From SVEL01 sp045126475 (GTDB lineage: Bacteria > Bacillota > Clostridia > Lachnospirales > Lachnospiraceae), in contig JBGVOL010000067.1 in the NCBI GenBank assembly GCA_045126475.1, positions 20,530 through 84,529 of the forward strand: a stretch of DNA of 64,000 nucleotides, in the 5' to 3' direction. This document shows positions 1-8,272 of the stretch, in pieces. Below the pieces are notes generated by a model. That model was not told the origin of the DNA and made no database searches. It saw nothing but the letters and a program-made list of their open reading frames with translations. Every line of letters starts with the position of its first letter. Position 1 is the stretch's first letter. The translations under genes and the position numbers were made by a program.

Positions 1-345
1 GAGATGAGAGAGGCTGCAAAGAATTACCTTAAGCAGGAGATGCTTGTGAAGGCAATTGCAAAAGAGGAAGGCATTGAGATCACAGATGAATTGTATCAGC
101 AGAAGATGCTTGAGTATGCGAAGTCATACGGTTATGATACTGTTGCAGAGTTTGAAGAAGCAAACGCTGAGAAGATGACAAGGGAAGATTTCGAATATGA
201 AATTCTTGCTTACGAAGTTATAGATAATGTGTGCAAGAGCGTTGAATTCGTTGAGAATTTAGGCTTAAGAAGTGAGAAGGAAACATCATCTGAGGGAGAA
301 ACAACAGAGGGTGTTTCGGAAGACACAACAGCAGGTGAAGAGTAA
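1..345 (+). CDS. tig: Trigger factor-like protein, C-terminal part (5' end outside window)
   Basis: The reading frame is open from the first base, so this is the 3' end of a longer gene. The roughly 114 visible residues are helical and charged. The segment around MLVKAIAKEEGIEITDE resembles the C-terminal chaperone arm of trigger factor, the ribosome-bound folding helper and prolyl isomerase. The last 25 residues are a low-complexity Glu/Thr/Ser tail, common at the end of clostridial trigger factors. The isomerase and ribosome-binding domains lie upstream of the window, so the call rests on the C-terminal arm alone. A SurA-like or other peptidyl-prolyl isomerase is the main alternative. Confidence 0.7.
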   Translation, partial: EMREAAKNYLKQEMLVKAIAKEEGIEITDELYQQKMLEYAKSYGYDTVAEFEEANAEKMTREDFEYEILAYEVIDNVCKSVEFVENLGLRSEKETSSEGETTEGVSEDTTAGEE

Positions 346-660
346 ATGATTCCATTACTTACAGCACAGGCTGTGGAGAAAAAGTGCAGTTTTGAGCATG
401 TGATTCTTCTGGGTAATTATGAGCTGTGTTACAGCCTCGGTGTAATTGCGAAGGCAGCAGGCCTTGAAAAGGAGAAAGAATTTTCAAATGTCGGTGAACT
501 GAAAGCTAAAGTTTTAAAACAGGCAGAAGGTTACGCACCAAAAGAAGTTGCCATGGAACGCCTTTTGCGTATCACAAAAGAGATGGATGCATACACAGAT
601 GACTATAACGATCAGATGTATGAACTGTATTCAATGGGATACGCCAAAGGTACAGTATAA
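346..660 (+). CDS. Small protein of unknown function
   Basis: 104 codons, starting at the base after the trigger-factor stop codon. An AGGTGA ribosome binding site lies within the 3' end of that gene, so the two are probably co-transcribed and translationally coupled. The protein is predicted soluble and mostly helical, without signal peptide or membrane segments. I do not recognise a family. It ends just before a strong intrinsic terminator, so it is the last gene of its transcript. Confidence 0.6.
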   Translation: MIPLLTAQAVEKKCSFEHVILLGNYELCYSLGVIAKAAGLEKEKEFSNVGELKAKVLKQAEGYAPKEVAMERLLRITKEMDAYTDDYNDQMYELYSMGYAKGTV

Positions 661-663
661 TCA

Positions 664-710
664 AAAAGAGACTGCCGCATTATAAAAAAATAATGCGGCA
701 GTCTTTTTTT
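664..710 (+). terminator. Intrinsic terminator after the trigger-factor operon
   Basis: A perfect 13-bp stem (GACTGCCGCATTA at 670-682 pairing with 691-703) has an A-rich loop and is followed by seven T. An A-run precedes the stem, so it could also work on the other strand. Confidence 0.9.
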
Positions 711-751
711 GGTGATATAATGCTGGAAAAAGTATTTGAGAGGTTGTGCAC

Positions 752-1924
752 ATGATAAGGTTGATTGGTAAATATATTATTAAGAAGAAAAATGCAGAGG
801 AATCTGAACAGATGACCAGACAGATATACGGGACTATCTGCAGTATTACAGGGATTATGCTGAATGTGCTGCTGTTTGCGGGAAAATATTTTGCAGGAGT
901 AATAAGCGGTTCCATTGCAATTACGGCTGATGCATTTAATAACCTGTCGGATGCCGGCTCATCATTTATAACTCTTGTAGGCTTTAGGTTTGCAGGTAAG
1001 AAGCCTGATGTTGACCATCCCTTCGGACATGGAAGATTTGAGTATATATCGGGATTTATTGTATCGCTGGCTATACTGATGATGGGATTTGAACTTGCAA
1101 AGTCTTCTGTTTCAAAGATTATTAATCCGGAACCGGTGGATACAAGCAGTGTGGCGATGATTATTCTGGTGGTATCAATTGCCGTAAAGCTTTACATGGT
1201 TTTGTATAACAGAACCGTTGGCAAAAAAATAAATTCATCAGCTATGAAATCAACCGCCATGGACAGCTTCAGCGATGCATTGGCGACAACATTTGTACTG
1301 GTATCCATGATTGTGATGAAATTTGCAGAGGTAAACATAGACGGATACACAGGCGTGCTTGTGGCTGCGTTTATTCTGTTTACAGGTTACAATGCTGCGA
1401 AGGATACAATAAATCCTCTTCTCGGAAAGAATCCTGAACCGGAATTTGTGGAAGCTGTGAAGAATATAGTTATGAGCCACGAGAAGGTTGTGGGAATACA
1501 TGACATGGTCGTTCACGATTACGGACCGGGCAGAGTTATGGTTTCACTTCATGCGGAGGTGCCGGGAAATGGGGATATATTTGAACTCCATGACGCAATC
1601 GACCACATAGAGAGGGAACTCGGAGAAGAGCTTGGATGTGAAGCAGTTATACATATGGACCCTATAGAAACGGATAATGAAGTTGTAAAACAGGTCAGGG
1701 AGAAGGTTGAGAAGAGTATAAAACTTTTGATGGACGGTGCGGGAATACATGACTTTAGAATGGTTCAGGGTCCTACCCATACCAATGTGATTTTTGATGT
1801 AGTTGTTCCTTATAATATAAAGGAGAGCAACGAGGAGATAAAGCAGAAAGTGTGTCAGATGGTACAGATTATCGACAATACATATTATGCGGTTGTAAAT
1901 GTTGACAGGTCTTATGTCAACTGA
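752..1924 (+). CDS. Cation diffusion facilitator (CDF) metal efflux transporter
   Basis: Probable divalent metal/proton antiporter of the inner membrane. The 390-residue protein has about six N-terminal membrane segments and a cytoplasmic ferredoxin-like domain of about 100 residues, followed by a second C-terminal repeat-like segment. The family signature HPFGHGR is at residues 89-95. By comparison with the YiiP metal site, TM2 carries NxxxD (N63, D67) and TM5 carries DxxxD (within MDSFSDAL). The usual zinc-transporter histidine is absent, so manganese or iron is as likely a substrate as zinc. I chose ATG 752, which lies 9 bases after GAGAGG, over a GTG at 746 that would sit almost on the Shine-Dalgarno. 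Confidence 0.9.
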   Translation: MIRLIGKYIIKKKNAEESEQMTRQIYGTICSITGIMLNVLLFAGKYFAGVISGSIAITADAFNNLSDAGSSFITLVGFRFAGKKPDVDHPFGHGRFEYISGFIVSLAILMMGFELAKSSVSKIINPEPVDTSSVAMIILVVSIAVKLYMVLYNRTVGKKINSSAMKSTAMDSFSDALATTFVLVSMIVMKFAEVNIDGYTGVLVAAFILFTGYNAAKDTINPLLGKNPEPEFVEAVKNIVMSHEKVVGIHDMVVHDYGPGRVMVSLHAEVPGNGDIFELHDAIDHIERELGEELGCEAVIHMDPIETDNEVVKQVREKVEKSIKLLMDGAGIHDFRMVQGPTHTNVIFDVVVPYNIKESNEEIKQKVCQMVQIIDNTYYAVVNVDRSYVN

Positions 1925-1968
1925 AATACAGCTGTAATTAAATCAACAGGAAAGGATGGCATGACACG

Positions 1969-2850
1969 ATGAAAGAAAAATTTCTTTTTTTAAAAAACCT
2001 TAGATTAAGTCGTTTTGCAATGTTGACGGTGGCGGGAATAATCAATGCTTTTGGCATAACGATTTTTCTTTCACCGGTTAAATTATATGACAGCGGAATT
2101 TCGGGAACATCTATGCTTCTGGCACAGATTACACCGGAAGCATTTTCACTGTCAATCTTTCTTCTTTTGTTGAATGTACCTTTGTTTTTGTACGGTCTTA
2201 AGAAGCAGGGACCTGAGTTTACCGTATATGCCATATATACGGTAGCAATATATTCTGTGGTGGCATGGCTTATTACGGATGTGCTACCTGTGGATGTTAG
2301 TATAGCGTCACCTCTTGCCGGAACGGATTTGCTTTTGTGCGCAGTCTTCGGAGGTCTTATATCAGGTGTGGGAAGCGGTCTTGCCATTAGATTCGGCGGT
2401 GCCATGGACGGAATAGAAGTTATGGCTGTAATATTTGCAAAGAAGATAGGAATTACGGTTGGAACATTTGTCATGATGTACAATGTGGTACTCTACATTG
2501 TGTGTGGTTTTGTGATTCACAGCTGGATACTTCCGCTTTATTCAATCGTTACATATGCGGCGGCGTTAAAGACGGTAGACTTTATTGTAGAGGGTATAAG
2601 CCGTTCTAAATCAGCTATGATTGTCACGGCTCATCCAAAGCATGTTTTCGAAGCATTGTCAAAAGAATTTGAATGCGGCATGACAATGCTTGATGCCAAG
2701 GGCGGATATTCGAATTCAGAGGTAACAATGATTTATTTCGTAGTAAACAGATTTCAGATTACAAAGATGAAGGATATAGTTCATGGAATTGACCCGAAAG
2801 CATATATAACCATCAGTGATGTGGCTGATGTATTTAAGTCAAACAGTTAA
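1969..2850 (+). CDS. YitT family membrane protein (DUF161 + DUF2179)
   Basis: 293 residues with five or six hydrophobic segments in the first 200 residues, including the typical NAFGITIFLSPVKLYDSG opening. The C-terminal soluble domain of about 80 residues (from roughly TAHPKHVFEAL, with GMTMLDAKGGYS) matches DUF2179. The family is conserved in Firmicutes; its transport substrate is not established. It follows the CDF gene by 44 bases and may share its transcript. Its last 17 bases overlap the 3' end of the convergent ABC ATPase gene. Confidence 0.88.
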   Translation: MKEKFLFLKNLRLSRFAMLTVAGIINAFGITIFLSPVKLYDSGISGTSMLLAQITPEAFSLSIFLLLLNVPLFLYGLKKQGPEFTVYAIYTVAIYSVVAWLITDVLPVDVSIASPLAGTDLLLCAVFGGLISGVGSGLAIRFGGAMDGIEVMAVIFAKKIGITVGTFVMMYNVVLYIVCGFVIHSWILPLYSIVTYAAALKTVDFIVEGISRSKSAMIVTAHPKHVFEALSKEFECGMTMLDAKGGYSNSEVTMIYFVVNRFQITKMKDIVHGIDPKAYITISDVADVFKSNS

Positions 2851-3412
2851 CAGAGCCACCGCATAGTTCGGCTTCTGCTTTATCATGAGTTACCAGCAGG
2901 ACAGTTTTACCGACGGTCCTGCTTTTTATATACTCAATAACAATCTTTTTTGTATCATCATCAAGACCGGTAAATGGTTCGTCCAGAAGAAGAATATCGT
3001 AGTCGGCAAGTAACGCTCTTGCTATTGCCACACGCTGTCTCTCTCCACCGCTTAAATGACGGACTTTTTTATGCTCATATCCTTCAAGTACGAGAGCCTT
3101 CAGGCAGCCGGCAATATCACATGCAGAAAGCTTAGAATTGGCAAGCTTGATATTTTTGAAAACACTTATGGAATCAATGAGGCGGTCGTCCTGAAAAACC
3201 ATCGAAAAAACCGGATTGTCATGGGAATATGAAACACTTCCTGACGACGGAGTAAGAAGACCAGCGATAAGGAAGAGCAGAGTCGTTTTTCCTCTTCCTG
3301 AAGGCGACATTACAGCAGAAAATTCTCCGGCAGTAAATTTTGCGGAGAAGTTCTCAAAAACAGCCTTTTCACCATATGAAAAAGATATATTGTCAATGGA
3401 AATATAATTCAT
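2834..3412 (-). CDS. ABC transporter ATP-binding protein, SsuB/TauB type
   Basis: Energises an importer with the permease and binding protein encoded just upstream on the same strand. All ATPase motifs are visible in order: Walker A SPSGRGKTT (residues 36-44), Q-loop MVFQDDR, signature LSGGERQRVAIARALL, Walker B ILLLDEPFTGLDD and the H-loop LLVTHD. At 192 residues it is shorter than the usual 240-260 of nitrate/sulfonate/taurine ATPases and stops soon after the H-loop, but no catalytic element is lost. It is the last gene of a three-gene operon. Confidence 0.9.
   Translation of the reverse strand: MNYISIDNISFSYGEKAVFENFSAKFTAGEFSAVMSPSGRGKTTLLFLIAGLLTPSSGSVSYSHDNPVFSMVFQDDRLIDSISVFKNIKLANSKLSACDIAGCLKALVLEGYEHKKVRHLSGGERQRVAIARALLADYDILLLDEPFTGLDDDTKKIVIEYIKSRTVGKTVLLVTHDKAEAELCGGSVNCLT
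2895..2927 (+). terminator. Intrinsic terminator for yitT inside the convergent ABC gene
   Basis: The 8-bp stem AGCAGGAC (2895-2902) pairs with GTCCTGCT (2916-2923) and is followed on the plus strand by TTTTTA. It lies 45 bases after the yitT stop, within the 3' coding part of the minus-strand ATPase gene. Confidence 0.7.
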
Positions 3413-3434
3413 AATCGTACCTTTCTGCGTGAAA

Positions 3435-4202
3435 TCACCTACGCTCTATAAGTTTTGCGGTGAATTTAATGACAGATTCACATAAAATACTTAATAACAC
3501 AATAACTATTGTCCATGCAAAAAGCTCAGGTGTCATAAGATATAGTTTGGCTTTATAAAGCTCATTTCCGATGGAATTTTTTGCAAGACCTATTATCTCA
3601 GCAGCGACGCCTGCCTTCCACGCCATTCCCGTTGCCAGCGAACATGCGGACAATATGAAGGGAAGTGTGGCGGGAACATAAATATATACAAATTTCTTTA
3701 GGGCTGAAATGCGGAAAAGCTCTGCCATTTCAAGAAGCTTAATGTCAGTCTGCATTATGCCTGTAAGGGTATTTATATATAGTGTGGGAAGAACTATTAC
3801 TGTAGGAATAAGAATTGACAAATCCTCGGCATCTGTCCACAAAAGCGCCAATATAACAAAGGAGGCAACGGGAACAGATTTCAAAACTCTTATGGGAAAC
3901 CACAGAATAGTTTTAACAACAGAGCAGAAATAAGATAGCACTGCCAGAAGTATTCCTGCTGCGGCACCTATTATAAAGCCTGTACCTATATGTAAAAGAG
4001 ATGCGGATACACTTGACCAGAACTGTTTATCGGTAAGTAAATCATTAAACAGAACGGTCAGTACCCTGCCCGGTGTCGGGAGAAAAATCTCTTTGTCTAT
4101 GGCGTCCGCAGCCAATTGCCATATAACGAGCCATATGACAACTGATGCGGTGAAGGATATATATTTATAATATTTTTTTTCAGGTTTACCAAGCTTAGTC
4201 AA
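3435..4202 (-). CDS. ABC transporter permease, SsuC/TauC type
   Basis: 255 residues with about six membrane segments, a family-typical N-terminal single segment (VVIWLVIWQLAADAI) and the inner-membrane-component EAA-like loop around MAELFRISALKKFVYIYVPATLP. Length and layout fit BPD_transp_1 permeases for sulfonates, taurine, nitrate or pyrimidine precursors. Its start overlaps the end of the binding-protein gene by 8 bases, so translation is probably coupled. The sequence alone does not give the substrate. Confidence 0.9.
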   Translation of the reverse strand: MTKLGKPEKKYYKYISFTASVVIWLVIWQLAADAIDKEIFLPTPGRVLTVLFNDLLTDKQFWSSVSASLLHIGTGFIIGAAAGILLAVLSYFCSVVKTILWFPIRVLKSVPVASFVILALLWTDAEDLSILIPTVIVLPTLYINTLTGIMQTDIKLLEMAELFRISALKKFVYIYVPATLPFILSACSLATGMAWKAGVAAEIIGLAKNSIGNELYKAKLYLMTPELFAWTIVIVLLSILCESVIKFTAKLIERR

Positions 4203-5196
4203 TATAGAACATTCCTTCCTCTATCTTGCCGCCGACGGCAGCTGGGTTCTGGTCGTAGATAACCTTAAGATATGAAAGTACTTTTTCTTTCATATCATCA
4301 CCGGTAATGTATGTCACGTTGCAGTAAGGTATTGCTTTTTTAGCAATGGCAGCCTTAAATATATCAAAGGATTCAAGAAGTGCGGCGGTATCATCAATGT
4401 TGGCTGATGCATATGATGTTGAAGCCTTGTATTCATCTAAAAATGCATTGAAGGCTTCTTTATTTTTTTCAATAAAATCTTTGCGGGCTACGAGCACACC
4501 TGTGACAACGGTACCGTCGTTAAGCTTTTCCCATTCCTTTGTTACATCAAGGGCAATGCGGTAAGTGTCATTGCTGTTTAATGCCACTGTTGTGTAAGGC
4601 TGTGGAAGCATTGCCACGGCATCAGGATTCTGTGTTAAAGCGGCAAGTACTTCGGGAGCCTCTGATTTGTACTGTATGTCAACATCACTGTCAGGGTTAA
4701 TTCCTGCAGAAGTCAATAAAAATCTGAGAGTATATTCAGGTGTAGTACCCTGACCTGTGGAATATATGGTCTTTCCCTTTAAGTCCTGAACACTGTTTAC
4801 AGCTTCACCGGCTTCGACAATGTAAAGAACACCGAGAGTATTAACTGCAACAGTTACAATTTCACCCTCTGTCTTATTGTAAAGAACGCTTGCAAGATTG
4901 CAGGGAACCGCAGCGACATCCAAATCACCTTTGATAAGTCCTGTACTGATTTCGTCGGCTGTTCCGGCAATTGTGTAATGGTATGTATTTACGGATTTTT
5001 CTGCATCGGAATCAGAAAGAAGCTTAATCATACCGATAGCTGTAGGGCCTTTCATGCAACCGATATTTATATCTGCAGATACAACCTGTTTTTGTGTGCC
5101 TTGTTCATTTTGTGGTTTGTCGTTATTTCCACAGCCTGTCATAACAGAAAGAAATGTACATAAGGCCATGGTCAGAGATAATATCTTTTTTTTCAT
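4195..5196 (-). CDS. ABC transporter substrate-binding lipoprotein, SsuA/NMT1-like
   Basis: Solute receptor of the importer, anchored outside the membrane. The 333-residue product starts with a lipoprotein signal peptide ending in a lipobox (VMTGC), followed by a short hydrophilic linker. The body has the two-lobed NMT1/SsuA pattern, with a hinge-like DLKGKTIYSTGQG segment. I chose the start at 5196 because AGGAGG sits about 9 bases upstream on that strand and the signal peptide begins there; 44 further in-frame codons upstream run through the promoter. First gene of the operon. Substrate unknown: sulfonates, nitrate and thiamine precursors are all possible. Confidence 0.9.
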   Translation of the reverse strand: MKKKILSLTMALCTFLSVMTGCGNNDKPQNEQGTQKQVVSADINIGCMKGPTAIGMIKLLSDSDAEKSVNTYHYTIAGTADEISTGLIKGDLDVAAVPCNLASVLYNKTEGEIVTVAVNTLGVLYIVEAGEAVNSVQDLKGKTIYSTGQGTTPEYTLRFLLTSAGINPDSDVDIQYKSEAPEVLAALTQNPDAVAMLPQPYTTVALNSNDTYRIALDVTKEWEKLNDGTVVTGVLVARKDFIEKNKEAFNAFLDEYKASTSYASANIDDTAALLESFDIFKAAIAKKAIPYCNVTYITGDDMKEKVLSYLKVIYDQNPAAVGGKIEEGMFYID

Positions 5197-5240
5197 TGTA
5201 AGTGTCCTCCTGCCTATAATATTAAAATTAATATACGAAA

Positions 5241-5269
5241 AGTATACCAAAATCACACAATTATTACAA
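5241..5269 (-). promoter_or_regulatory. Sigma-A promoter of the ABC importer operon
   Basis: On the minus strand TTGTAA (5264-5269) and TATACT (5241-5246) are separated by 17 bases, about 45 bases before the start codon. Confidence 0.7.
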
Positions 5270-5292
5270 CATAAACGAAAATACGCCATAAA

Positions 5293-5321
5293 TTGACAAA
5301 AACCATGTTGTAATGTATAAT
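5293..5321 (+). promoter_or_regulatory. Sigma-A promoter of the hydrogenase-like chemoreceptor gene
   Basis: TTGACA (5293-5298), a 17-base spacer and TATAAT (5316-5321) are both perfect consensus boxes. The two divergent promoters lie only 24 bases apart. Confidence 0.88.
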
Positions 5322-5393
5322 ATTTCAAGATGATTGCGTGAGCACAATTGAATAAATAACATTATATCATAATAAAATAGGAGGGTGTAATTT

Positions 5394-7349
5394 ATGTCTA
5401 AAACTATTAATGACGGACTGGTGTATACCAACGAAAAGTGTGTTGCGTGTAATAAGTGTATTTCTGCCTGCCCTGTGCCGGGAGCTAACTACGCAGTTAT
5501 TGATGCAGACGGAAATTCAAGAATTGAAGTTGACGGAGAGGCTTGTATTGCGTGTGGTGCATGTATGGACGCGTGTAAGCATGAGGCGAGAGCATTCAGG
5601 GATGACACGGAGAGGTTTTTCGAGGATTTAAAGAAGGGAACCAGGATTTCCCTGCTGCTGGCACCGGCTTTTATGGCAAATTATCCGGCTGAGTATGAGA
5701 AGTATCTTGGAATACTTAAGGCGGCAGGCGTGAATCGTATTATAAGTATATCTTTTGGCGCAGATATCACAACATGGGCATATATTAACTATATTACAAA
5801 GAATAATTTTACAGGAGGAATATCACAGCCATGTCCTGCAGTTGTAGGATATATTGAAAAGTATATTCCGGAACTGCTTCCGAGACTTATGCCTGTGCAC
5901 AGTCCGATGATGTGCGGCGCAATTTATGCAAAAAAATATATGGGCATATCGGATAAGCTTGCGTTTATAAGCCCATGCATAGCGAAGAAAAATGAGATTG
6001 ATGACCCGAACTGCGGCGGATATATTTCGTACAATATTACATTCGATCATCTGGTTAAATATATTAAGGAGCATAAACTCACCGGTCAGCAGCTTGCCAA
6101 GGACGAGATTGAATATGGACTTGGTTCTGTTTATCCGATGCCGGGCGGACTTAAGGAGAATGTTTACTGGTTTCTGGGTGATGAAATATTGGTTCGTCAG
6201 GTGGAGGGTGAAAAGCATATGTATGAGTATCTTAGGGAATACAGTGAGAGGGTAAAGAAGAGTAAACCTCTCCCGTTTATGGTGGATGCCTTAAACTGTT
6301 CTCAGGGATGTCTGTACGGGACGGGCGTCGAAGATACAAAAGCCCAAGGTGATGATACGCTGATGAATCTCTGGAAGATTCGTGAAAACAGTAAAACAAA
6401 GCGGGGTGCATGGGGAAAGGATCTCACTCCGAAGAAAAGGCTGGATGCATTTAATGCTCAGTTCAAAAACCTAAGACTTGAAGACTTTATAAGAAAATAT
6501 TCAGACAGGTCAAAAGAGGTGGCACTTGCTGAGCCGTCAGCGGCAGAGATTAATGCTATATTTGATGCTATGCATAAGAATGTGGAGTCAAAGAAACATA
6601 TTGACTGCTCGGCATGCGGTTATGAGGATTGTCATTCTATGGCAAAGGCGATATATAACGGAATAAACTGCAAGGAGAATTGTGTTCATTATGCAAAGGA
6701 TCTTGCAGAACTTGAGACAAAGAAAGCAGTTGAACTTAAGGATGAGATAGAAAAACAGACGGAGGATAGACTAAAGAGAGCACAAAGGATAGACGAGATT
6801 ATGGGCGATATTTCAACAGATTTTGAGACTTTGCTCAATTCTCTTGAGGGCTTAAGTCAAGGCAATGAAGGAAATGCGGAAGAAAGTACGGAAATTGCCA
6901 ATAATATGCATGATGTCAGCAAAGCAAGCGAAGAGATGATAAATCTGTTTGGCAGAATCGCGGAATTCCTTGTGATGATTGAAGGAAATAATGATGCGAT
7001 TTTTGGCATTGCCTCAAAGACAAATCTTTTGTCACTCAATGCTTCAATTGAGGCTGCAAGGGCAGGAGAGGCAGGAAGAGGTTTTGCGGTAGTTGCGGGA
7101 CAGATTAAAGACCTTTCGGATTCGAGCCGAAATGCAGCACAGGATTCAAACCAGAATTCTGTGGAGATACGAAAATTTATGGAGAATCTAAAAGAGCAGG
7201 CAGATTTGTTAGGAAGTCTTGTAAAGGAAATCAATGACCGTGTCAGCAATCTTGCCGCTGCTACGGAGGAAATCTCAGCGAGCTCAAAGGTTGTGGAAGA
7301 TATGTCAAGAAGCATACAGGATAAATTGGAAGAGTTAGTGAAGATGTAA
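5394..7349 (+). CDS. Soluble chemoreceptor with [FeFe]-hydrogenase-like sensor domain
   Basis: 651 residues with no membrane segment. Order of domains: two 4Fe-4S ferredoxin motifs (CVACNKCISACP near 17-28, CIACGACMDACK near 51-62); an [FeFe]-hydrogenase large-subunit-like domain (about 75-370); an Fe-S domain with CSACGYEDC and CKENC (about 403-430); a coiled coil; and an MCP signalling domain whose hairpin tip reads NLLSLNASIEAARAGEAGRGFAVVA-like. H-cluster loops are recognisable but changed: L1 has one Cys (SQPCPAV, instead of the paired Cys of catalytic enzymes), L2 is SPCIAKKNE and L3 is NCSQGCLYGTG. This favours a sensor of H2 or redox state that signals to CheA over a catalytic hydrogenase. 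It has its own consensus promoter. Confidence 0.85.
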   Translation: MSKTINDGLVYTNEKCVACNKCISACPVPGANYAVIDADGNSRIEVDGEACIACGACMDACKHEARAFRDDTERFFEDLKKGTRISLLLAPAFMANYPAEYEKYLGILKAAGVNRIISISFGADITTWAYINYITKNNFTGGISQPCPAVVGYIEKYIPELLPRLMPVHSPMMCGAIYAKKYMGISDKLAFISPCIAKKNEIDDPNCGGYISYNITFDHLVKYIKEHKLTGQQLAKDEIEYGLGSVYPMPGGLKENVYWFLGDEILVRQVEGEKHMYEYLREYSERVKKSKPLPFMVDALNCSQGCLYGTGVEDTKAQGDDTLMNLWKIRENSKTKRGAWGKDLTPKKRLDAFNAQFKNLRLEDFIRKYSDRSKEVALAEPSAAEINAIFDAMHKNVESKKHIDCSACGYEDCHSMAKAIYNGINCKENCVHYAKDLAELETKKAVELKDEIEKQTEDRLKRAQRIDEIMGDISTDFETLLNSLEGLSQGNEGNAEESTEIANNMHDVSKASEEMINLFGRIAEFLVMIEGNNDAIFGIASKTNLLSLNASIEAARAGEAGRGFAVVAGQIKDLSDSSRNAAQDSNQNSVEIRKFMENLKEQADLLGSLVKEINDRVSNLAAATEEISASSKVVEDMSRSIQDKLEELVKM

Positions 7350-7380
7350 TATTTTCAAATACGCATATTGATACGGAAAT

Positions 7381-7423
7381 AAATACGGAAATATATCAGA
7401 ATGTTTGATATATTTCCGTATTT
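7381..7423. repeat. Perfect 18-bp inverted repeat
   Basis: Arms 7381-7398 and 7406-7423 (from AAATACGG through ATATATCA and its exact complement) flank a 7-base loop. No T-run follows, so it is not a standard terminator. A partial direct copy, ATACGGAAAT, starts at 7371. Confidence 0.8.
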
Positions 7424-7441
7424 GAGCTATAATTAGCGGAA

Positions 7442-8260
7442 ATGGATATGACAGCGGCAATGAATGAAACAACCCAGGCAATTACCGGAATTGCAACGGC
7501 ATCAGGCAATGCCCAGAATTTATCAGGAAAGGTATACAGACAGGCGAGGGAGAATGCTGATAATGCGTCTCGTATTAGGAATCATGCAGATGAGGTGAAG
7601 GAAAGAAATCAAAAAATGAAAAGCCGGACCATGGAGCTTACCGGGCGTATTGCTGCAGATGTAAGCAATCAGATTGAGGAAGTAAGAAAAGTTGAACGTA
7701 TTGTGAAGTTGACAGATGCAATTTTGGAGATTTCGGAGCAGACACAGTTACTTGCGTTGAATGCCAGTATTGAAGCTGCAAGAGCCGGCGAAGGCGGAAG
7801 AGGCTTTGCGGTTGTGGCAGATGAAATTGGTAAACTGGCGGAAGAGACAACTAGGACAGCACAGGCAATTGTAGAGATAAATCAGTTTACTCTTGATGCT
7901 GTGAATGGTCTTTCTGATGCGTCAAAGGATATGATTGCATTTATTCAGAATGATATACAGGGTGATTATGAGAAGATGGTTACCGTTGGTGAGGATTATA
8001 GTGCAGATGCCCTTGGTTTTATGGAGCAGATGGAACAATTTAGCCAATTGTCGCAAAATCTTAATAATGAACTGTCTGAGATTGAAAATGATATAAGCCA
8101 GATTATGGCGGTTGTGAAAGAGGAGACTGCAAGTATTACTGATGTGACTAATAATGCAGAGAATATAAGTAATAAAATGAATGTAGTAAATGAAAGCAGT
8201 AAGACCAATGGCGAGATTGTAAATGAGTTAGAGGAGGTACTTTCCAAATTTACACTTTAG
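7442..8260 (+). CDS. N-terminally truncated methyl-accepting chemotaxis protein
   Basis: 272 residues made only of the cytoplasmic signalling part of an MCP, with the conserved tip around LLALNASIEAARAGEGGRG at about residues 100-118 and long coiled coils on both sides. Sensor, membrane and HAMP segments are missing. The frame opens at a stop codon only four codons before the ATG, and there is no recognisable ribosome binding site. It follows an 18-bp inverted repeat. It is best read as the surviving 3' part of a larger chemoreceptor gene. A soluble adapter-like MCP cannot be excluded, since the frame is intact. Confidence 0.6.
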   Translation: MDMTAAMNETTQAITGIATASGNAQNLSGKVYRQARENADNASRIRNHADEVKERNQKMKSRTMELTGRIAADVSNQIEEVRKVERIVKLTDAILEISEQTQLLALNASIEAARAGEGGRGFAVVADEIGKLAEETTRTAQAIVEINQFTLDAVNGLSDASKDMIAFIQNDIQGDYEKMVTVGEDYSADALGFMEQMEQFSQLSQNLNNELSEIENDISQIMAVVKEETASITDVTNNAENISNKMNVVNESSKTNGEIVNELEEVLSKFTL

Positions 8261-8272
8261 ATAATAGTAAAT

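Noticed and set aside
1938..2483. 181-codon minus-strand frame opposite yitT
   Set aside because: It lies wholly inside a well-supported membrane protein gene and has no ribosome binding site or recognisable domain.
5197..5328. 44-residue N-terminal extension of the ABC binding protein
   Set aside because: It would run through the promoter. The lipoprotein signal peptide and AGGAGG support the start at 5196.
7349..7442. One long chemoreceptor gene split by a frameshift
   Set aside because: The upstream protein already contains a complete MCP signalling tip and ends normally, and the downstream frame is preceded by stop codons and an inverted repeat.
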